NCBI RefSeq assembly: GCF_904846525.1
Contig: NZ_CAJHAZ010000011.1
Location: 1-64,000 of the forward strand
Direction of reading: 5' to 3'
Length of the DNA stretch: 64,000 nt
Origin: Psychrobacter sp. 1044
GTDB taxonomy: Bacteria > Pseudomonadota > Gammaproteobacteria > Pseudomonadales > Moraxellaceae
Every line of letters starts with the position of its first letter. Position 1 is the stretch's first letter. The notes under the pieces were generated by a model, which was given only the letters and a program-made list of their open reading frames with translations, was not told where the DNA came from and did not search any database. The position numbers were made by a program, and so were the translations under genes. Below, one piece after another: positions 34,566 through 45,282 of this stretch.

Positions 34566-35774
34566 ATGACTGAGACTGCTTACATTTATGACGCCATCCG
34601 TACCCCGCGCGGCAAAGGCAAAAAGGATGGCTCTTTGTATCAGGCATCACCGATTTGGCTTGCCCGTACCTTGTTAAAGGAAATGCAACAGCGCCACCAT
34701 TTGGATACCAGTTTGGTTGATGATGTGGTGTTTGGTTGCGTGACGCCCATTGGCGAGCAGGGTTCTGATATCGCCCGTATAGCCGTTATTGATGCTGGCT
34801 GGGCGCAAAGTGTGGCAGGTGTCACTTTATCTCGGTTCTGTGCCTCAGGTCTGGAGTCTATCAATCTGGCCGCTGCCAAAATTATGTCAGGTATGGAGGA
34901 CATGGTGGTTGCAGGCGGCGTAGAATCGATGAGCCGCGTGCCGATGGGCTCTGACGGCGGGGCATGGTATATGGATCCACGGGTTAATGAAGCGACGCAT
35001 TTTGTCCCGCAAGGCGTTGGCGCGGATACCATAGCGACGTTAAAAGGCTTTAGCCGCACCGATGTTGATGCGTTTGCTACCGAGTCACATCGCCGCGCCG
35101 CGCATGCTTGGGAGCAGGGCTATTATGATAAATCGGTCGTTCCCGTCACGGATATCAATGGCATGACGTTATTGGATAAAGACGAAACCATTCGTCCTAA
35201 TACCAATATCGAAACCTTAGCAGGTCTTAACCCTTCTTTTATTATGCCGGGTAAGATGGGCTTTGATAGCGTTATCTTGGACAGATATACCACCATTGAA
35301 AAAGTAAATCACGTGCATCATGCGGGCAATTCGTCAGGCATCGTCGATGGTGCTGCTATTTGCTTAGTGGGTAGTGCTGCTGCAGGTCAAAAGGCGGGTT
35401 TAAAACCACGTGCCAAAATTACGATGGCTGCAGTCATTGGCTCAGAACCCGCCATTATGCTGACAGGGCCAACGCCTGCCTGCCAAAAAGCGCTCAAAAA
35501 AGCAGGTATGCAAGCTTCAGATATAGACTTATGGGAAATCAATGAAGCCTTTGCTGCCGTTCCGCTGAATACTGCCGATGACTTCGGACTCTCGCTTGAT
35601 ATCGTCAATGTCAATGGCGGCGCTATCGCTATGGGTCATCCACTTGGCGCAACGGGCGCGATGCTCATGACGACTGTTCTTGATGAATTAGAACGTCGCG
35701 ATCTAAAAACCGCGATGATTACGCTCTGTGTCGGTGGTGGTATGGGCATCGCTACTATCATTGAGCGCGTATAG
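34566..35774 (+). CDS. fadA: Acetyl-CoA C-acyltransferase (thiolase)
   Basis: 402-residue thiolase that cleaves 3-ketoacyl-CoA with CoA to acetyl-CoA and a shortened acyl-CoA. The nucleophilic Cys92 is in [12 protein letters not shown]; the catalytic His is in [12 protein letters not shown], and the C-terminal Cys is in LCVGGGMG. The best start is MTETAYIYD at 34566, after AAAAAGGGAATTTTT; the frame opens earlier at a TTG. It pairs with the FadB-like protein encoded next, though order and context differ from the classical fadBA operon. Confidence 0.92.
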   Translation: MTETAYIYDAIRTPRGKGKKDGSLYQASPIWLARTLLKEMQQRHHLDTSLVDDVVFGCVTPIGEQGSDIARIAVIDAGWAQSVAGVTLSRFCASGLESINLAAAKIMSGMEDMVVAGGVESMSRVPMGSDGGAWYMDPRVNEATHFVPQGVGADTIATLKGFSRTDVDAFATESHRRAAHAWEQGYYDKSVVPVTDINGMTLLDKDETIRPNTNIETLAGLNPSFIMPGKMGFDSVILDRYTTIEKVNHVHHAGNSSGIVDGAAICLVGSAAAGQKAGLKPRAKITMAAVIGSEPAIMLTGPTPACQKALKKAGMQASDIDLWEINEAFAAVPLNTADDFGLSLDIVNVNGGAIAMGHPLGATGAMLMTTVLDELERRDLKTAMITLCVGGGMGIATIIERV

Positions 35775-35859
35775 TGCTGATAGCGCTAATAGATTTTAGT
35801 GATTGTCATTAGTTTCTAGTGACTGATATCGACATAGAATAATATAAAAAGGACTTAAT

Positions 35860-38031
35860 ATGAGCACAAACAGCGTAGACGCCATCAATGCATTGAACCA
35901 CTTTTCTGCCGAATCTGATAATGGAATTATTACAGTTACTATTGATCAAGCAGATCGTAAGATGAATGTCATCGGCGATGGCTTCACCGATAGTTTTGCA
36001 GTGATGACTGACAGCTTTATTAACGACGCATCCGCCAAAGGTTTGATTTTAACCTCTGGCAAAGAAACCTTTGTGGTCGGTGCTGATATTGATCAGTTGG
36101 CTAATATTAAAACTGCTGAACAAGCGTTTGAGCTGGTCGAAGACCTGAAAGCTAGTTTACGCAAACTAGAGAAATCAGGTAAACCTGTCGTCGCTGCCAT
36201 GACTGGAACGGCGCTTGGCGGTGGTTTGGAGTTGGCATTGGCTTGTCATTATCGTATCGCGATTGATGCTCCTAAAACTAAATTGGGTCTACCTGAGGTC
36301 AAATTGGGCTTGCTGCCGGGCGGCGGAGGTACTCAGCGTTTACCGCGATTGGTTGGTATTCAATCAGCTTTAGAGCTTATGACGCAAGGTAAAGAGCTGC
36401 GTCCAACGGCTGCTAAATATATGGGTTTAATTGATGCCGTTGCCACTGATAAAGCAGATATGCTCAAGCAGGCGACAGACTGGATTAACGCCAATCCTGA
36501 GGCGCAGCAACCATGGGACAAAAAAGGCTTTAAAATCCCGGGCGGTGATAGTCAACATCCCAATGTCGTGCCAATATTTTCTGTCGCGCCTGCCATGGCC
36601 AATCAAAAGTCACACGGCAATTATCCAGCCATTACTCACATCATGTCTTGCGTGTTCGAGGGCTGCTTAGTGGATATTGATACGGGACTTGAGCTTGAGT
36701 CGCGTTATTTTGCGGCTTGTGTGCTGTCTGCTGAATCTAGAAATATGATTAATACACTTTGGACGCAGTTAAATAGTATTAAAAAAGGTCAATCTCGTCC
36801 GAATGGTTTTGAGCATTATCAAACTAAAAAGGTTGGTATTCTCGGTGCTGGCATGATGGGCGCGGGCATTGCTTATGTCACTGCAAAGGCGGGAATCGAT
36901 GTTGTACTCATTGACACTGAAATAGCAGATGCTGAAAAAGGCAAAGCATATTCTGCCACTATTTTAGATAAAGATATTAGCCGTAGGCGCTCCACGGAAG
37001 ATAAAAAACAAGGGTTATTAGATCGCATTAAGCCAACCGTGTCTTATGAGGATTTGGCAGACTGTGACCTGATTATCGAAGCGGTGTTTGAAAATCGCGA
37101 CGTTAAAGCTAAATGTACTAAGCAGAGTGAAGCAGTGATTCCTAATACTGCTGTCTATGCATCTAATACCTCAACACTGCCCATTACTGGATTGGCTAAA
37201 GCCAGTACGCGTCCCAATCAATTTATTGGATTACATTTTTTCTCCCCAGTTGACAAAATGCCGTTGGTTGAGATTATCATGGGCGAGCAAACAGATGACA
37301 CTACTTTAGCAAAAGCCTTTGATTATGTGCTACAAATCGGTAAAACACCTATCGTCGTCAATGACAGTCGCGGTTTTTATACCTCACGGGTATTTAGCAC
37401 TTACGTATCAGAAGGCGTGGCAATGTTAGGTGAAGGCGTCCATCCGCGCAGCATCGAAGTTGCTGGCATGAAAACGGGCATGCCTATGCCGCCGCTAGCA
37501 TTGCAAGATGAGGTATCATTAAGTCTGGCGCTGCACGTGAGTGAACAGCAGCAGCTAGATATGGATGCCGAAGGGAAAACGGCTGCTGTGCGTCCCTCGT
37601 ACAAGATACTAAAAACACTGGTCAAAGAATACAATCGCGAGGGCAAAAAGAATGGTAAAGGCTTTTATGAGTATACCGATAAGGGCGACAAATACTTGTG
37701 GCCTGAGCTGATGAATTTATACCCAGCAAAATCAGAGCAGCTTGCTCAGCAAGATTTAATCGATCGTTTGATGTTTATCCAAGCCAACGAATCTGCTAAA
37801 TGTTATCAAGAAAACGTCGTCCGCTCTGTCGCTGATACCAATATAGGCTCCATTTTTGGTTGGGGTTTTGCGCCACATCAAGGTGGTACGCTACAGTTTA
37901 TCAATTCGATGGGATTAGAGGCGTTCATCACCCGTAGCCGTGAACTCGCGGCTCAATACGGTGAGCGTTTTGAGCCAGCACAGATTGTGCTAGACATGGC
38001 AGATAAAGGTGAGGTGTTTTCTGATGACTGA
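35860..38031 (+). CDS. fadB: FadB-like enoyl-CoA hydratase / 3-hydroxyacyl-CoA dehydrogenase
   Basis: 723-residue bifunctional enzyme for steps two and three of beta-oxidation. The N-terminal crotonase domain (about 15-200) has GTALGGGLELALAC and LPEVKLGLLPGGGGTQRLPR with the two catalytic Glu residues. The NAD-binding domain (about 320-500) starts at GILGAGMMGAGIAY, has ASNTSTLPIT and the catalytic His in GLHFFSPVDKMPLVEII, and is followed by two C-terminal helical domains (KNGKGFYEY). The ribosome site AAAAGGACTTAAT is good. Its stop codon overlaps the start of the CaiB-like gene. Confidence 0.93.
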   Translation: MSTNSVDAINALNHFSAESDNGIITVTIDQADRKMNVIGDGFTDSFAVMTDSFINDASAKGLILTSGKETFVVGADIDQLANIKTAEQAFELVEDLKASLRKLEKSGKPVVAAMTGTALGGGLELALACHYRIAIDAPKTKLGLPEVKLGLLPGGGGTQRLPRLVGIQSALELMTQGKELRPTAAKYMGLIDAVATDKADMLKQATDWINANPEAQQPWDKKGFKIPGGDSQHPNVVPIFSVAPAMANQKSHGNYPAITHIMSCVFEGCLVDIDTGLELESRYFAACVLSAESRNMINTLWTQLNSIKKGQSRPNGFEHYQTKKVGILGAGMMGAGIAYVTAKAGIDVVLIDTEIADAEKGKAYSATILDKDISRRRSTEDKKQGLLDRIKPTVSYEDLADCDLIIEAVFENRDVKAKCTKQSEAVIPNTAVYASNTSTLPITGLAKASTRPNQFIGLHFFSPVDKMPLVEIIMGEQTDDTTLAKAFDYVLQIGKTPIVVNDSRGFYTSRVFSTYVSEGVAMLGEGVHPRSIEVAGMKTGMPMPPLALQDEVSLSLALHVSEQQQLDMDAEGKTAAVRPSYKILKTLVKEYNREGKKNGKGFYEYTDKGDKYLWPELMNLYPAKSEQLAQQDLIDRLMFIQANESAKCYQENVVRSVADTNIGSIFGWGFAPHQGGTLQFINSMGLEAFITRSRELAAQYGERFEPAQIVLDMADKGEVFSDD

Positions 38032-39151
38032 GCTGATGGTTAATTCTACGATTCATTCTGCAATCAATACGAGCACTGGTTCAATGATAGATTTAATGGG
38101 AGATTGCTTACAAGGGCTGCGCGTCGTTGATTTGACTCGTAATTTACCGGGACCATTTGCGACGCGTTTGCTTGCAGATTTGGGCGCAGAAATCATTAAG
38201 ATTGAACCTAAAAATGGTGATCCTGCCAGAGCCTTTGGCGAATTGTTTAAAGCATTGAATCATGGTAAAACCACCGAAAAACACGACTTTCGTGATCCTC
38301 AAGGTATTGCTGCTATCAAAGCGCACCTCAAAGATGCTGATGTGATGTTAGACAGCTTTCGCCCTGGCGTCCTAGAAGGTATGGGACTAGATGCCAAAAC
38401 ATTGCATGCGATTAATCCAAAGCTGGTTATGGTATCGATTACTGGTTACGGTTTGGCAAATAGCGATTCGAAAATTGATGTTAATCATGACTGGGCTGCT
38501 AAAGCCGGTCATGATATTAACTTTATGGCGATGAGCGGTGTTTTAGACCAACTAAAAACGGCAGATGGCGAGCAGGCGATGCCTAACGTTCAGTTTGCAG
38601 ATTTGGCAGGCGGCAGTGATACCGCTGTGATTGCACTGCTTGCTGCTGTATTCGCGGCTCAGCGTACGGGCAAAGGTCGTCATGTTGCGGTTAGTATGAC
38701 GCACAGCTTGTACCAGCATATGGTCATGCCAAAGGCAACGGGAGCGCTAGTAAAAAGTTTCTCAGGACAACAACCAGCACCGCATTATGATTTTTTGGGT
38801 GGATTATTACCTTGTTATCGCCTATACAAAACCTCAGATGCACGCTATATGGCCGTTGGTTCGCTAGAGCTGAAATTTTGGCAGGGCTTGTGTGAAGTAT
38901 TGGATTTGTCTGCGCTTAAAAATAGCCATTGGCAACATGGGGTTATGCCAAATACCTCTGAAAGCCAAGCGGTGGCTAAGGCGATAAGCGATAAATTTTC
39001 CAGTCAAACACTTGAGCATTGGCAGCAAGTTTTTGCGCTCGCTGATGTCTGCGTCACCCCTGTGCTTAGCCTCAGTGAAGCAAAAGCACATCCCTTATTT
39101 GCCCATCAAGATGCGTATGATGCAACGTCAGGATGGCAGCAGGTTCAGTAG
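38024..39151 (+). CDS. CaiB/BaiF family CoA transferase or acyl-CoA racemase
   Basis: 375 residues of the class III CoA-transferase family, which includes alpha-methylacyl-CoA racemase. N-terminal LQGLRVVDLTRNLPGPFATRLLADLGAEIIKIE is the classical block, followed by FRPGVLEGMG, SITGYG and the conserved Asp in NVQFADLAGG. In a beta-oxidation operon the racemase reading (epimerising 2-methylacyl-CoA so that the dehydrogenase can act) is attractive and would point to branched-chain substrates; CoA transfer is the alternative. The ATG at 38024 overlaps the fadB stop, which indicates coupling. Confidence 0.85.
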   Translation: MTELMVNSTIHSAINTSTGSMIDLMGDCLQGLRVVDLTRNLPGPFATRLLADLGAEIIKIEPKNGDPARAFGELFKALNHGKTTEKHDFRDPQGIAAIKAHLKDADVMLDSFRPGVLEGMGLDAKTLHAINPKLVMVSITGYGLANSDSKIDVNHDWAAKAGHDINFMAMSGVLDQLKTADGEQAMPNVQFADLAGGSDTAVIALLAAVFAAQRTGKGRHVAVSMTHSLYQHMVMPKATGALVKSFSGQQPAPHYDFLGGLLPCYRLYKTSDARYMAVGSLELKFWQGLCEVLDLSALKNSHWQHGVMPNTSESQAVAKAISDKFSSQTLEHWQQVFALADVCVTPVLSLSEAKAHPLFAHQDAYDATSGWQQVQ

Positions 39152-39222
39152 TTAGGTTTTTTATAAGAAACGCTTCAAAGCCATTGAGTTTTTCATAAGT
39201 TGATTACCAAGGAAGGTAAGTT

Positions 39223-40908
39223 ATGGATCAGTTTTGGACGCAGCATTATCCTAAAGGGATAAATGCACAGATAGCGCCGCCACATAATACATTGATTGAC
39301 ATGTTTGATGACAAATTAACAGAATATGCCAGCCATGAATTTATCACCAACATGGGTATTACTTATTCTTATGGGCAAGTGGATAGCATGTCATTGGCTA
39401 TTGCGGCTTGGGTTCAAAGTCTGGGTCTAGCAAAGGGTTCGGTCATAGGCATCATGATGCCCAATGTCAACCAGTACCTGCCTATTGTCATAGGGGTAAT
39501 TCGCGCTGGTATGGTCACAACGCTCATCAATCCGCTGTATAGTCCTCGTGAATTGAGACATCAATTGGCTGACTCAGATACTGCTGTATTATTTATATTA
39601 GAACCATTTTGCAAAACGTTAGAGAAAATTATCAAAGACACGCCTGTCAAAACCGTGGTCATCAGCAAGATTGGCGATATGTTAGGAGTAGTGAAAGGTG
39701 CGCTTGTTAATATCGCTGCCAAATATGTCAAAAAAGCCATTCCCCGTTATCAGTTGAAATCCAATTCTCATTATACCGTGACTCGCTATAAAGCGGTTTT
39801 AAAACGCGCCAAAAAATTAAGTTATTCTCGTCCTACCATTCAAGCGGACGACTTATTAATGCTGCAATATACTGGCGGCACTACAGGCGTTGCCAAAGGT
39901 ATTTTGATTACCAATCAAAATGTTGTGACCGCCACTTATCAGTTTGTTGAATGGTTCAAGCCAGTCTATGACGCCATGTCTGATAGTATTCAAATAAATA
40001 CCATTGTCGCTTTACCGCTGTATCATATTTATGCGTTTATCTGCTCAATAGTTGGGTTGAGTGTGGGTCAGCATCTCACACTGGTTACCAATCCACGTGA
40101 TATTGAAGGGTTTATCAGGATATTGCGCAAGCGTCCTTTTCATCTATTGCCTGGTGTCAATACTTTGTTCCAAGCCCTGCTGATGAATCCCAAATTTAAG
40201 GAGCTAGATTTTTCTGCATGCAAGTTAACTGTAGTCGGTGGTATGGCAGCGACTCCTGAAACCGCTAAGCGCTGGCGTGAAGTCACAGGTCTGCCTATCC
40301 TCGAAGGCTGGGGTATGTCTGAGACGCTAGGCGTGGGTACCGCCAATCCATTTAATGGCACTGAATATAGTGGCAATGTAGGGTTTCCACTGCCTAGTGT
40401 CGATATCAATATCCGTGATGACGATGGAAATATTCTCGCCATAAATGAAGTTGGTGAGATGTGCATCAAAGGTGACAACGTCATTACTCATTATCATAAT
40501 ATTGACAATACGACGTTTTTTACCGCTGATGGTTACTTAAAAACAGGTGATATTGCGTCTATGAACGAGCAGGGTGCTATTAAGATATATGACCGTAAAA
40601 AAGACATGATTATCGTCAGTGGCTTCAACGTTTATCCTAACGAAGTAGAAAACATCATTGAGGAGCACCCTAAGGTTGCCGAATGTTCAGTGGTTGGTAT
40701 CGATGATAAGTTGCAGGGTCAGTCGGTCAAAGCCTACGTTGTAAAATCTGATGACAGCTTAAATGAGGATGATATTAAAGCGCTGTGCCAAGCAAATTTG
40801 GCCGCCTATAAATGTCCGCGTCATATAGAATTTATAGACGAATTACCCAAATCAACTGTTGGTAAAATACTGCGTCACAAGCTGAGAAAATTGGCTCATG
40901 AAGCCTAA
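39223..40908 (+). CDS. fadD: Long-chain acyl-CoA ligase (FadD-type)
   Basis: 561-residue adenylate-forming enzyme that activates fatty acids with ATP and CoA, length equal to E. coli FadD. Motifs: the P-loop-like LLQYTGGTTGVAKG (residues about 210-225), LPLYHIYAF, GWGMSETLG, DGYLKTGDIA and DRKKDMIIVSGFNVYPNEVE, then the C-terminal Lys in PKSTVGKILRHKLR. The ribosome site AAGGAAGGTAAGTT is strong. Last gene of the operon; the terminator at 40990 follows. Confidence 0.93.
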   Translation: MDQFWTQHYPKGINAQIAPPHNTLIDMFDDKLTEYASHEFITNMGITYSYGQVDSMSLAIAAWVQSLGLAKGSVIGIMMPNVNQYLPIVIGVIRAGMVTTLINPLYSPRELRHQLADSDTAVLFILEPFCKTLEKIIKDTPVKTVVISKIGDMLGVVKGALVNIAAKYVKKAIPRYQLKSNSHYTVTRYKAVLKRAKKLSYSRPTIQADDLLMLQYTGGTTGVAKGILITNQNVVTATYQFVEWFKPVYDAMSDSIQINTIVALPLYHIYAFICSIVGLSVGQHLTLVTNPRDIEGFIRILRKRPFHLLPGVNTLFQALLMNPKFKELDFSACKLTVVGGMAATPETAKRWREVTGLPILEGWGMSETLGVGTANPFNGTEYSGNVGFPLPSVDINIRDDDGNILAINEVGEMCIKGDNVITHYHNIDNTTFFTADGYLKTGDIASMNEQGAIKIYDRKKDMIIVSGFNVYPNEVENIIEEHPKVAECSVVGIDDKLQGQSVKAYVVKSDDSLNEDDIKALCQANLAAYKCPRHIEFIDELPKSTVGKILRHKLRKLAHEA

Positions 40909-40989
40909 CGACTACTCAACAGACTCTCATCAATAACATCTACGTTTAACGCATTTTGTCTGTCATCTATTGGCAGGCTTTCTGTTTTT

Positions 40990-41030
40990 AGAAGGCCTCA
41001 TTTAATGGTATTAAATGAGGTCTTCTATTT
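40990..41030 (+). terminator. Strong 16-bp hairpin terminator
   Basis: AGAAGGCCTCATTTAA - TGGTA - TTAAATGAGGTCTTCT (one G-U pair) followed by ATTTT, closing the beta-oxidation operon. Confidence 0.8.
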
Positions 41031-41069
41031 TGGAAAATGCTCATGGGATTGTTTTCGATACTTTATCTA

Positions 41070-41239
41070 GGGCGTGTCCTCATTTTAAAAATGGTGATAA
41101 AAATGAGATAAATTGCCGTCAAACAAGGAAGATAGCGCCGTTAATATCGAGATATTGATAAGCTGTTTGACGATGTTTAACAAAATTTAGCCAGTTTTAG
41201 CCCATTTAGAGAGTAATTGATTGAATTGAGGACACGCCC
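41070..41239 (+). mobile_element. MITE family 1, full copy 3 (170 bp)
   Basis: Third 170-bp copy, same orientation, perfect TIRs and TA flanks (41068-41069, 41240-41241). It sits between the fadD terminator and the phosphonate transporter operon, 113 bp before the ABC ATPase start. Confidence 0.88.
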
Positions 41240-41351
41240 TAATGTTGTTTGATGTCATCGTATTGTCATGGCTCTTTAACCAAAATGTCACAACTACTGG
41301 CTACACTGCTGACCTAGGCAACACAAATAATAAATGATCAGGTTGGTTGAT

Positions 41352-42275
41352 ATGTTAGAGCTTAGAGGTGTGACGAAAAAGTATGAGAATAAAGTCATCT
41401 TTGAAGATATTTCCCTCAAAATTAATAAGGGCGAAATTGTCTCAATCTTAGGGCCTTCTGGATGTGGTAAAACGACTTTATTGCATATTATCTTGGGTTT
41501 GACGGGTATCAATGGCGGTCGTCTTGCTTATAATGGCGAAGACATTACACGAGTGCCGATGAAAAAAAGAGGCTTCAATATTGTCTTTCAAGACTATGCA
41601 TTGTTTCCCAATCTAAATGTCAAACAAAATATCGAATACGGTTTACGCAATAATCCCCATATTAGCACGCAAGCAGAAGTCGATGAACTGGTCGACTTAC
41701 TCGATATCGAAGCCCACCTAAATAAACGCATCAGCCAACTGTCTGGTGGTCAAAAGCAACGCGTGGCACTCGCACGCACTTTGGTGATGAAGCCTAAAAT
41801 ACTGCTATTAGATGAGCCTTTATCTGCGCTAGATGGTGTCATCAAAGAAACCATCAAAGCGCGTATCCGTGAGATTTCCGTTCGCTATCAGTTGACGACG
41901 TTAATAGTCACTCATGATCCAGAAGAAGCCATGACGTTATCTGATCGTATTTTACTGCTCTCAGACGGCAAAGTGGCACAGTTCGCGACACCAACGGAAA
42001 TCATTCGCAACCCAGCCAATGATTTTGTCAAAAACTTCATTCTCAATCAGCTCAATATCAAGCGTCGCAATATCTTAAGTTTATTTGCAGATGATGGCGC
42101 AAACATCGACCCCTTAAGCAAATATACCCAGCGCCAACATTACGGTCAGGATGACAGTGTGGTGACTCATCGTTATGACGATATCGATGGTATTGACACT
42201 ATCGACAATACTGACGATCTTAATGTTATTAAAGACAGTCATCAGCAAAAACGAAAAGATGCCACCATCAACTAA
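41352..42275 (+). CDS. ABC transporter ATP-binding protein, putative 2-aminoethylphosphonate importer
   Basis: About 307-residue ABC ATPase. Walker A is GPSGCGKTT; the Q-loop lies in NIVFQDYALFPNL; the signature is LSGGQKQRVALARTLVM; Walker B is ILLLDEPLSALD; the switch His is in VTHDPEEAM. The domain is of the CUT/spermidine-iron importer type. The C-terminal about 70 residues are acidic and Asp-rich with no obvious function. Operon context (fused permease, phosphonate-type binding protein, FAD oxidase, phosphonatase-like HAD) matches the PhnT2-type aminoethylphosphonate system. MLELRG at 41352 has AGG about 10 nt upstream; the ATG at 41334 is an alternative. Confidence 0.85.
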   Translation: MLELRGVTKKYENKVIFEDISLKINKGEIVSILGPSGCGKTTLLHIILGLTGINGGRLAYNGEDITRVPMKKRGFNIVFQDYALFPNLNVKQNIEYGLRNNPHISTQAEVDELVDLLDIEAHLNKRISQLSGGQKQRVALARTLVMKPKILLLDEPLSALDGVIKETIKARIREISVRYQLTTLIVTHDPEEAMTLSDRILLLSDGKVAQFATPTEIIRNPANDFVKNFILNQLNIKRRNILSLFADDGANIDPLSKYTQRQHYGQDDSVVTHRYDDIDGIDTIDNTDDLNVIKDSHQQKRKDATIN

Positions 42276-42339
42276 TATTGATTAACAATAAAAATGTTGT
42301 GAATGAACTTATTTGACCATTTGATCGTCTTGGATATTT

Positions 42340-44034
42340 ATGAAATTGAGCAATTCACCCCTCGTAAAAGCAATTTGGCTATTCGTTGCTGTTTTATTCG
42401 TCATGTTTATGTTTGTGCCATTAGTCAAGCTGCTGGCACTGTCTTTGAATGTCGGTGATGCATTAGGGCTAGAAAACTACACCAGTATTTTGAGCAGTGA
42501 TGGCTTTTTGCAGACCATGCAGAACAGCTTTTTTGTGGCGACGATGAGTGCGCTTAGCGCGACGTTTTTGGGCTTTATTTTGGCTTATACGGTGCATTGG
42601 AGCAATTTGCCCAAAGGTTTTAAACAATTTATTAAGCTGGCGGCATTATTTCCTATGTTGTTGCCAACCGTCACCTATGGCTTTGCCATTATTTATACCT
42701 TTGGCAAACAAGGCTTGCTGACTCAGATTCTTGGCTTTCAACTGTTTGAGGACATATATGGCTTTTATGGCATGTGGCTTGGTTATACCATTTATACCTT
42801 GCCCATTGCTTTTTTATTATTGAACAATACGTTCCAATATTTGGACAAAAAGTTTGTCGTTGTATCAGAGTTGATGGGAGACTCTCCTTATCGCCAGTTT
42901 GACATGACTGTGGTGCGCCCTCTAATCGGCACCTTTGCAGCAGCGATGATTCAATGTTTCTTTTTAGCCTTTACAGACTTTGGTATTCCAGCGTCGATTG
43001 GGGGGCAATATAGCGTCATCGCCACTGAGCTTTATACCCAAATCTTAGGCGCGTCACCGTCATTCGAAAAGGGGGCAGTGGTTGCGTTATTTATGCTGGT
43101 GCCATCCATCCTAAGCATCGCCATACTATGGTACGTGGCACGCTTCAATGTGCGCTATGACTCAGTTGAAATGATTGATCTGCCCACCTCAAAAATCAAA
43201 GAGCGTGTTTTGGCGGTGTTATCGAGTGTGATTTTAGCCTCACTGTTACTGGTATTCGCCGTGATATTCATCATCCCATGGATTAAATCATGGCCTTATC
43301 AGATGGTCTTCACCACCGAGATTGTCAGCGAGGCTTTAGAGTCTGCCAATCTGATGCGGGTCTATAAAAACTCATTACTTGTGGCGGTATTAACGGCGGT
43401 GTTTGGCACCTTGATTACGTATTTTTCAGCCCTGTTATACGAGCGCTCAAGCCTTTTTAAACTGGGAAAATTCAGTATTGAAAGCTCGGCATTAGTGACC
43501 AATACGGTGCCTGGAATGGTCGTCGGTATTGCCTATTTGATGGTGTTTTCGGGGTCGGCGGTCGCCAATACTATTTTTATCATCGTGATTAGCAACATCA
43601 TTCATTACTTTGCCACGCCTTATTTGATGAGTAAAAACGCACTGTCCAAAATGAATTTGGGCTGGGAGACGACGGCTGGTCTGTTGGGTGACTCATGGTT
43701 TGCATCGTTACGCCGCATCGTCGTGCCCAATTCGTTTTTTACGCTAATTGAAGTCGCTTCATTCTATTTTATCAGCGCTATGGTGACGATTAGCGCGGTT
43801 ATCTTTATTTCAGGTGCCAAAACCATGGTACTCACCACCAAGATAGTCGAGCTACAGCACTTTGCGCGCTTCGATGAGATTTTTATCTTGTCGCTGATGA
43901 TATTGCTGACCAATATTGGCGCACTGATGTTGTTTGCTATTGTCCGTCATATTTATAGCAAAAGGCTCTCTGGTACAACGGCAATAAAAACCAAGAAAAA
44001 ACCTAAGTCAATGGTGGTACCAACGTCTTCTTAG
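42340..44034 (+). CDS. Fused ABC permease, putative 2-aminoethylphosphonate importer
   Basis: 564-residue inner-membrane protein with about 12 helices: two homologous BinPDT permease halves in one chain, as in PhnU2/FbpB-like importers. Each half has an EAA-type loop (about 180-200: ELMGDSPYRQFDMTVVRPLIG; about 445-465: AGLLGDSWFASLRRIVVPN) that contacts the ATPase. Because the two halves are fused, no second permease gene is needed. Gap to the ATPase gene 64 bp, to the binding protein 102 bp. Confidence 0.87.
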   Translation: MKLSNSPLVKAIWLFVAVLFVMFMFVPLVKLLALSLNVGDALGLENYTSILSSDGFLQTMQNSFFVATMSALSATFLGFILAYTVHWSNLPKGFKQFIKLAALFPMLLPTVTYGFAIIYTFGKQGLLTQILGFQLFEDIYGFYGMWLGYTIYTLPIAFLLLNNTFQYLDKKFVVVSELMGDSPYRQFDMTVVRPLIGTFAAAMIQCFFLAFTDFGIPASIGGQYSVIATELYTQILGASPSFEKGAVVALFMLVPSILSIAILWYVARFNVRYDSVEMIDLPTSKIKERVLAVLSSVILASLLLVFAVIFIIPWIKSWPYQMVFTTEIVSEALESANLMRVYKNSLLVAVLTAVFGTLITYFSALLYERSSLFKLGKFSIESSALVTNTVPGMVVGIAYLMVFSGSAVANTIFIIVISNIIHYFATPYLMSKNALSKMNLGWETTAGLLGDSWFASLRRIVVPNSFFTLIEVASFYFISAMVTISAVIFISGAKTMVLTTKIVELQHFARFDEIFILSLMILLTNIGALMLFAIVRHIYSKRLSGTTAIKTKKKPKSMVVPTSS

Positions 44035-44136
44035 TCTTACCCATCGGTCAAGTGCACTGATAAGACTTATTTTCTTTTTATATTTTAAGCAACAATTTTT
44101 TCATTATTAAAACATCAACAAATAATAGGACAAATA

Positions 44137-45141
44137 ATGTTTTTATTCAAAACGTTAGTGGCAAGTTTCGCGTGCGGGATTGTCTTGGTAGGTTGTAGTT
44201 CACCTGAGTCGGAAGGAGGTGCTTCTAGCAATATCGAAGAAGTCGTCATTTATAGCAATGCCGACGAAGAAGCGGTCGAGGTCATCCAAGAGGTTTTAGA
44301 CGAAGCAGGCTATGAGGGTCAGTATGTCTTTCAGTCTTTTGGGACAGGGGAGTTGGGTGGGCGTTTGCTGGCAGAAGGCGATAATACCGAGGCTGATATG
44401 GTGACGATGAGCTCGTTCTACCTAGAAAGTGCCCAAGCCAAGCATCCTATGTTTAAAGAATTGACCTTTGACGTTGACCCACAAGTGGCGGTCCCAAATT
44501 ACTATGCACCAATACTGGGCTTTACGGGCGCTATTATTTTAAACACAAAAGAGATGGCGGCGCAAAATCTGCCCAGACCAACCAGTGCCAAGGATTTGGC
44601 AAACCCGATCTACAAAAATAAAATCGCGATGGTGGATCCTAATGGCTCATCGACAGGTTGGCTCTTTATTCAAGACGTCACCGCTACTTATGGAATGGGC
44701 GCTGAAGGGCAGAAAATTATGAACGATATCCGCACCAATGCGGGTCCCAATCTAGAGTTGTCAGGCTCAGGTCCGATCAAAAAAGTGATGGCAGGTGAGG
44801 TGCCGATTGGTTTTGGCTTGCGTCATCAAGCAATCGCAAACAAAGCACAAGGCTTGCCCATTGATTATGTTGACCCAAGTGAAGGAAATTATACGCTAAC
44901 GGAATCGGTAGCCGTTATTGATAAAGGCGAGAACACCAATCCAAATGCGATAAAAATGGCTGAAATCATTGTTAAAAATGCACGTCCAAAATTATTGACG
45001 ATATACCCAAATGTGATTTATGACGGTGAAACAGTCGCTCCTGACAATCAAATCAAAAACAGTAAAACGTACGGCGAGCCATTGACGGCTGAGCTGCTAG
45101 ACAAGCACAGAGCGTTTTTCCATGGACAAACTGAATCGTAA
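44137..45141 (+). CDS. ABC substrate-binding lipoprotein, putative 2-aminoethylphosphonate
   Basis: 334 residues. Lipoprotein signal with lipobox L-V-G-C near residue 20, so it is anchored in the periplasm. The mature protein is a type II periplasmic binding protein (VVIYSNADEEAVEVI; GTGELGGRLLAEG; MVDPNGSSTGWLFIQD) of the PhnS2/iron-III-binding-like class that serves aminoethylphosphonate importers. Ligand specificity is inferred from the downstream catabolic genes. ATAGGACAAATA precedes the ATG. Confidence 0.85.
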   Translation: MFLFKTLVASFACGIVLVGCSSPESEGGASSNIEEVVIYSNADEEAVEVIQEVLDEAGYEGQYVFQSFGTGELGGRLLAEGDNTEADMVTMSSFYLESAQAKHPMFKELTFDVDPQVAVPNYYAPILGFTGAIILNTKEMAAQNLPRPTSAKDLANPIYKNKIAMVDPNGSSTGWLFIQDVTATYGMGAEGQKIMNDIRTNAGPNLELSGSGPIKKVMAGEVPIGFGLRHQAIANKAQGLPIDYVDPSEGNYTLTESVAVIDKGENTNPNAIKMAEIIVKNARPKLLTIYPNVIYDGETVAPDNQIKNSKTYGEPLTAELLDKHRAFFHGQTES

Positions 45142-45282
45142 ATGAATCCATAAAAACCGTGATGAGTAGTCATTGTTCAAATGCACTATTTCATTGGCTA
45201 GTGAAATCCTTAAAACATGGATTGAGCCGCTAAAACATAAATTGAGTATCATTTGTAATCAATCATAAAGAAGAAAAAAGCT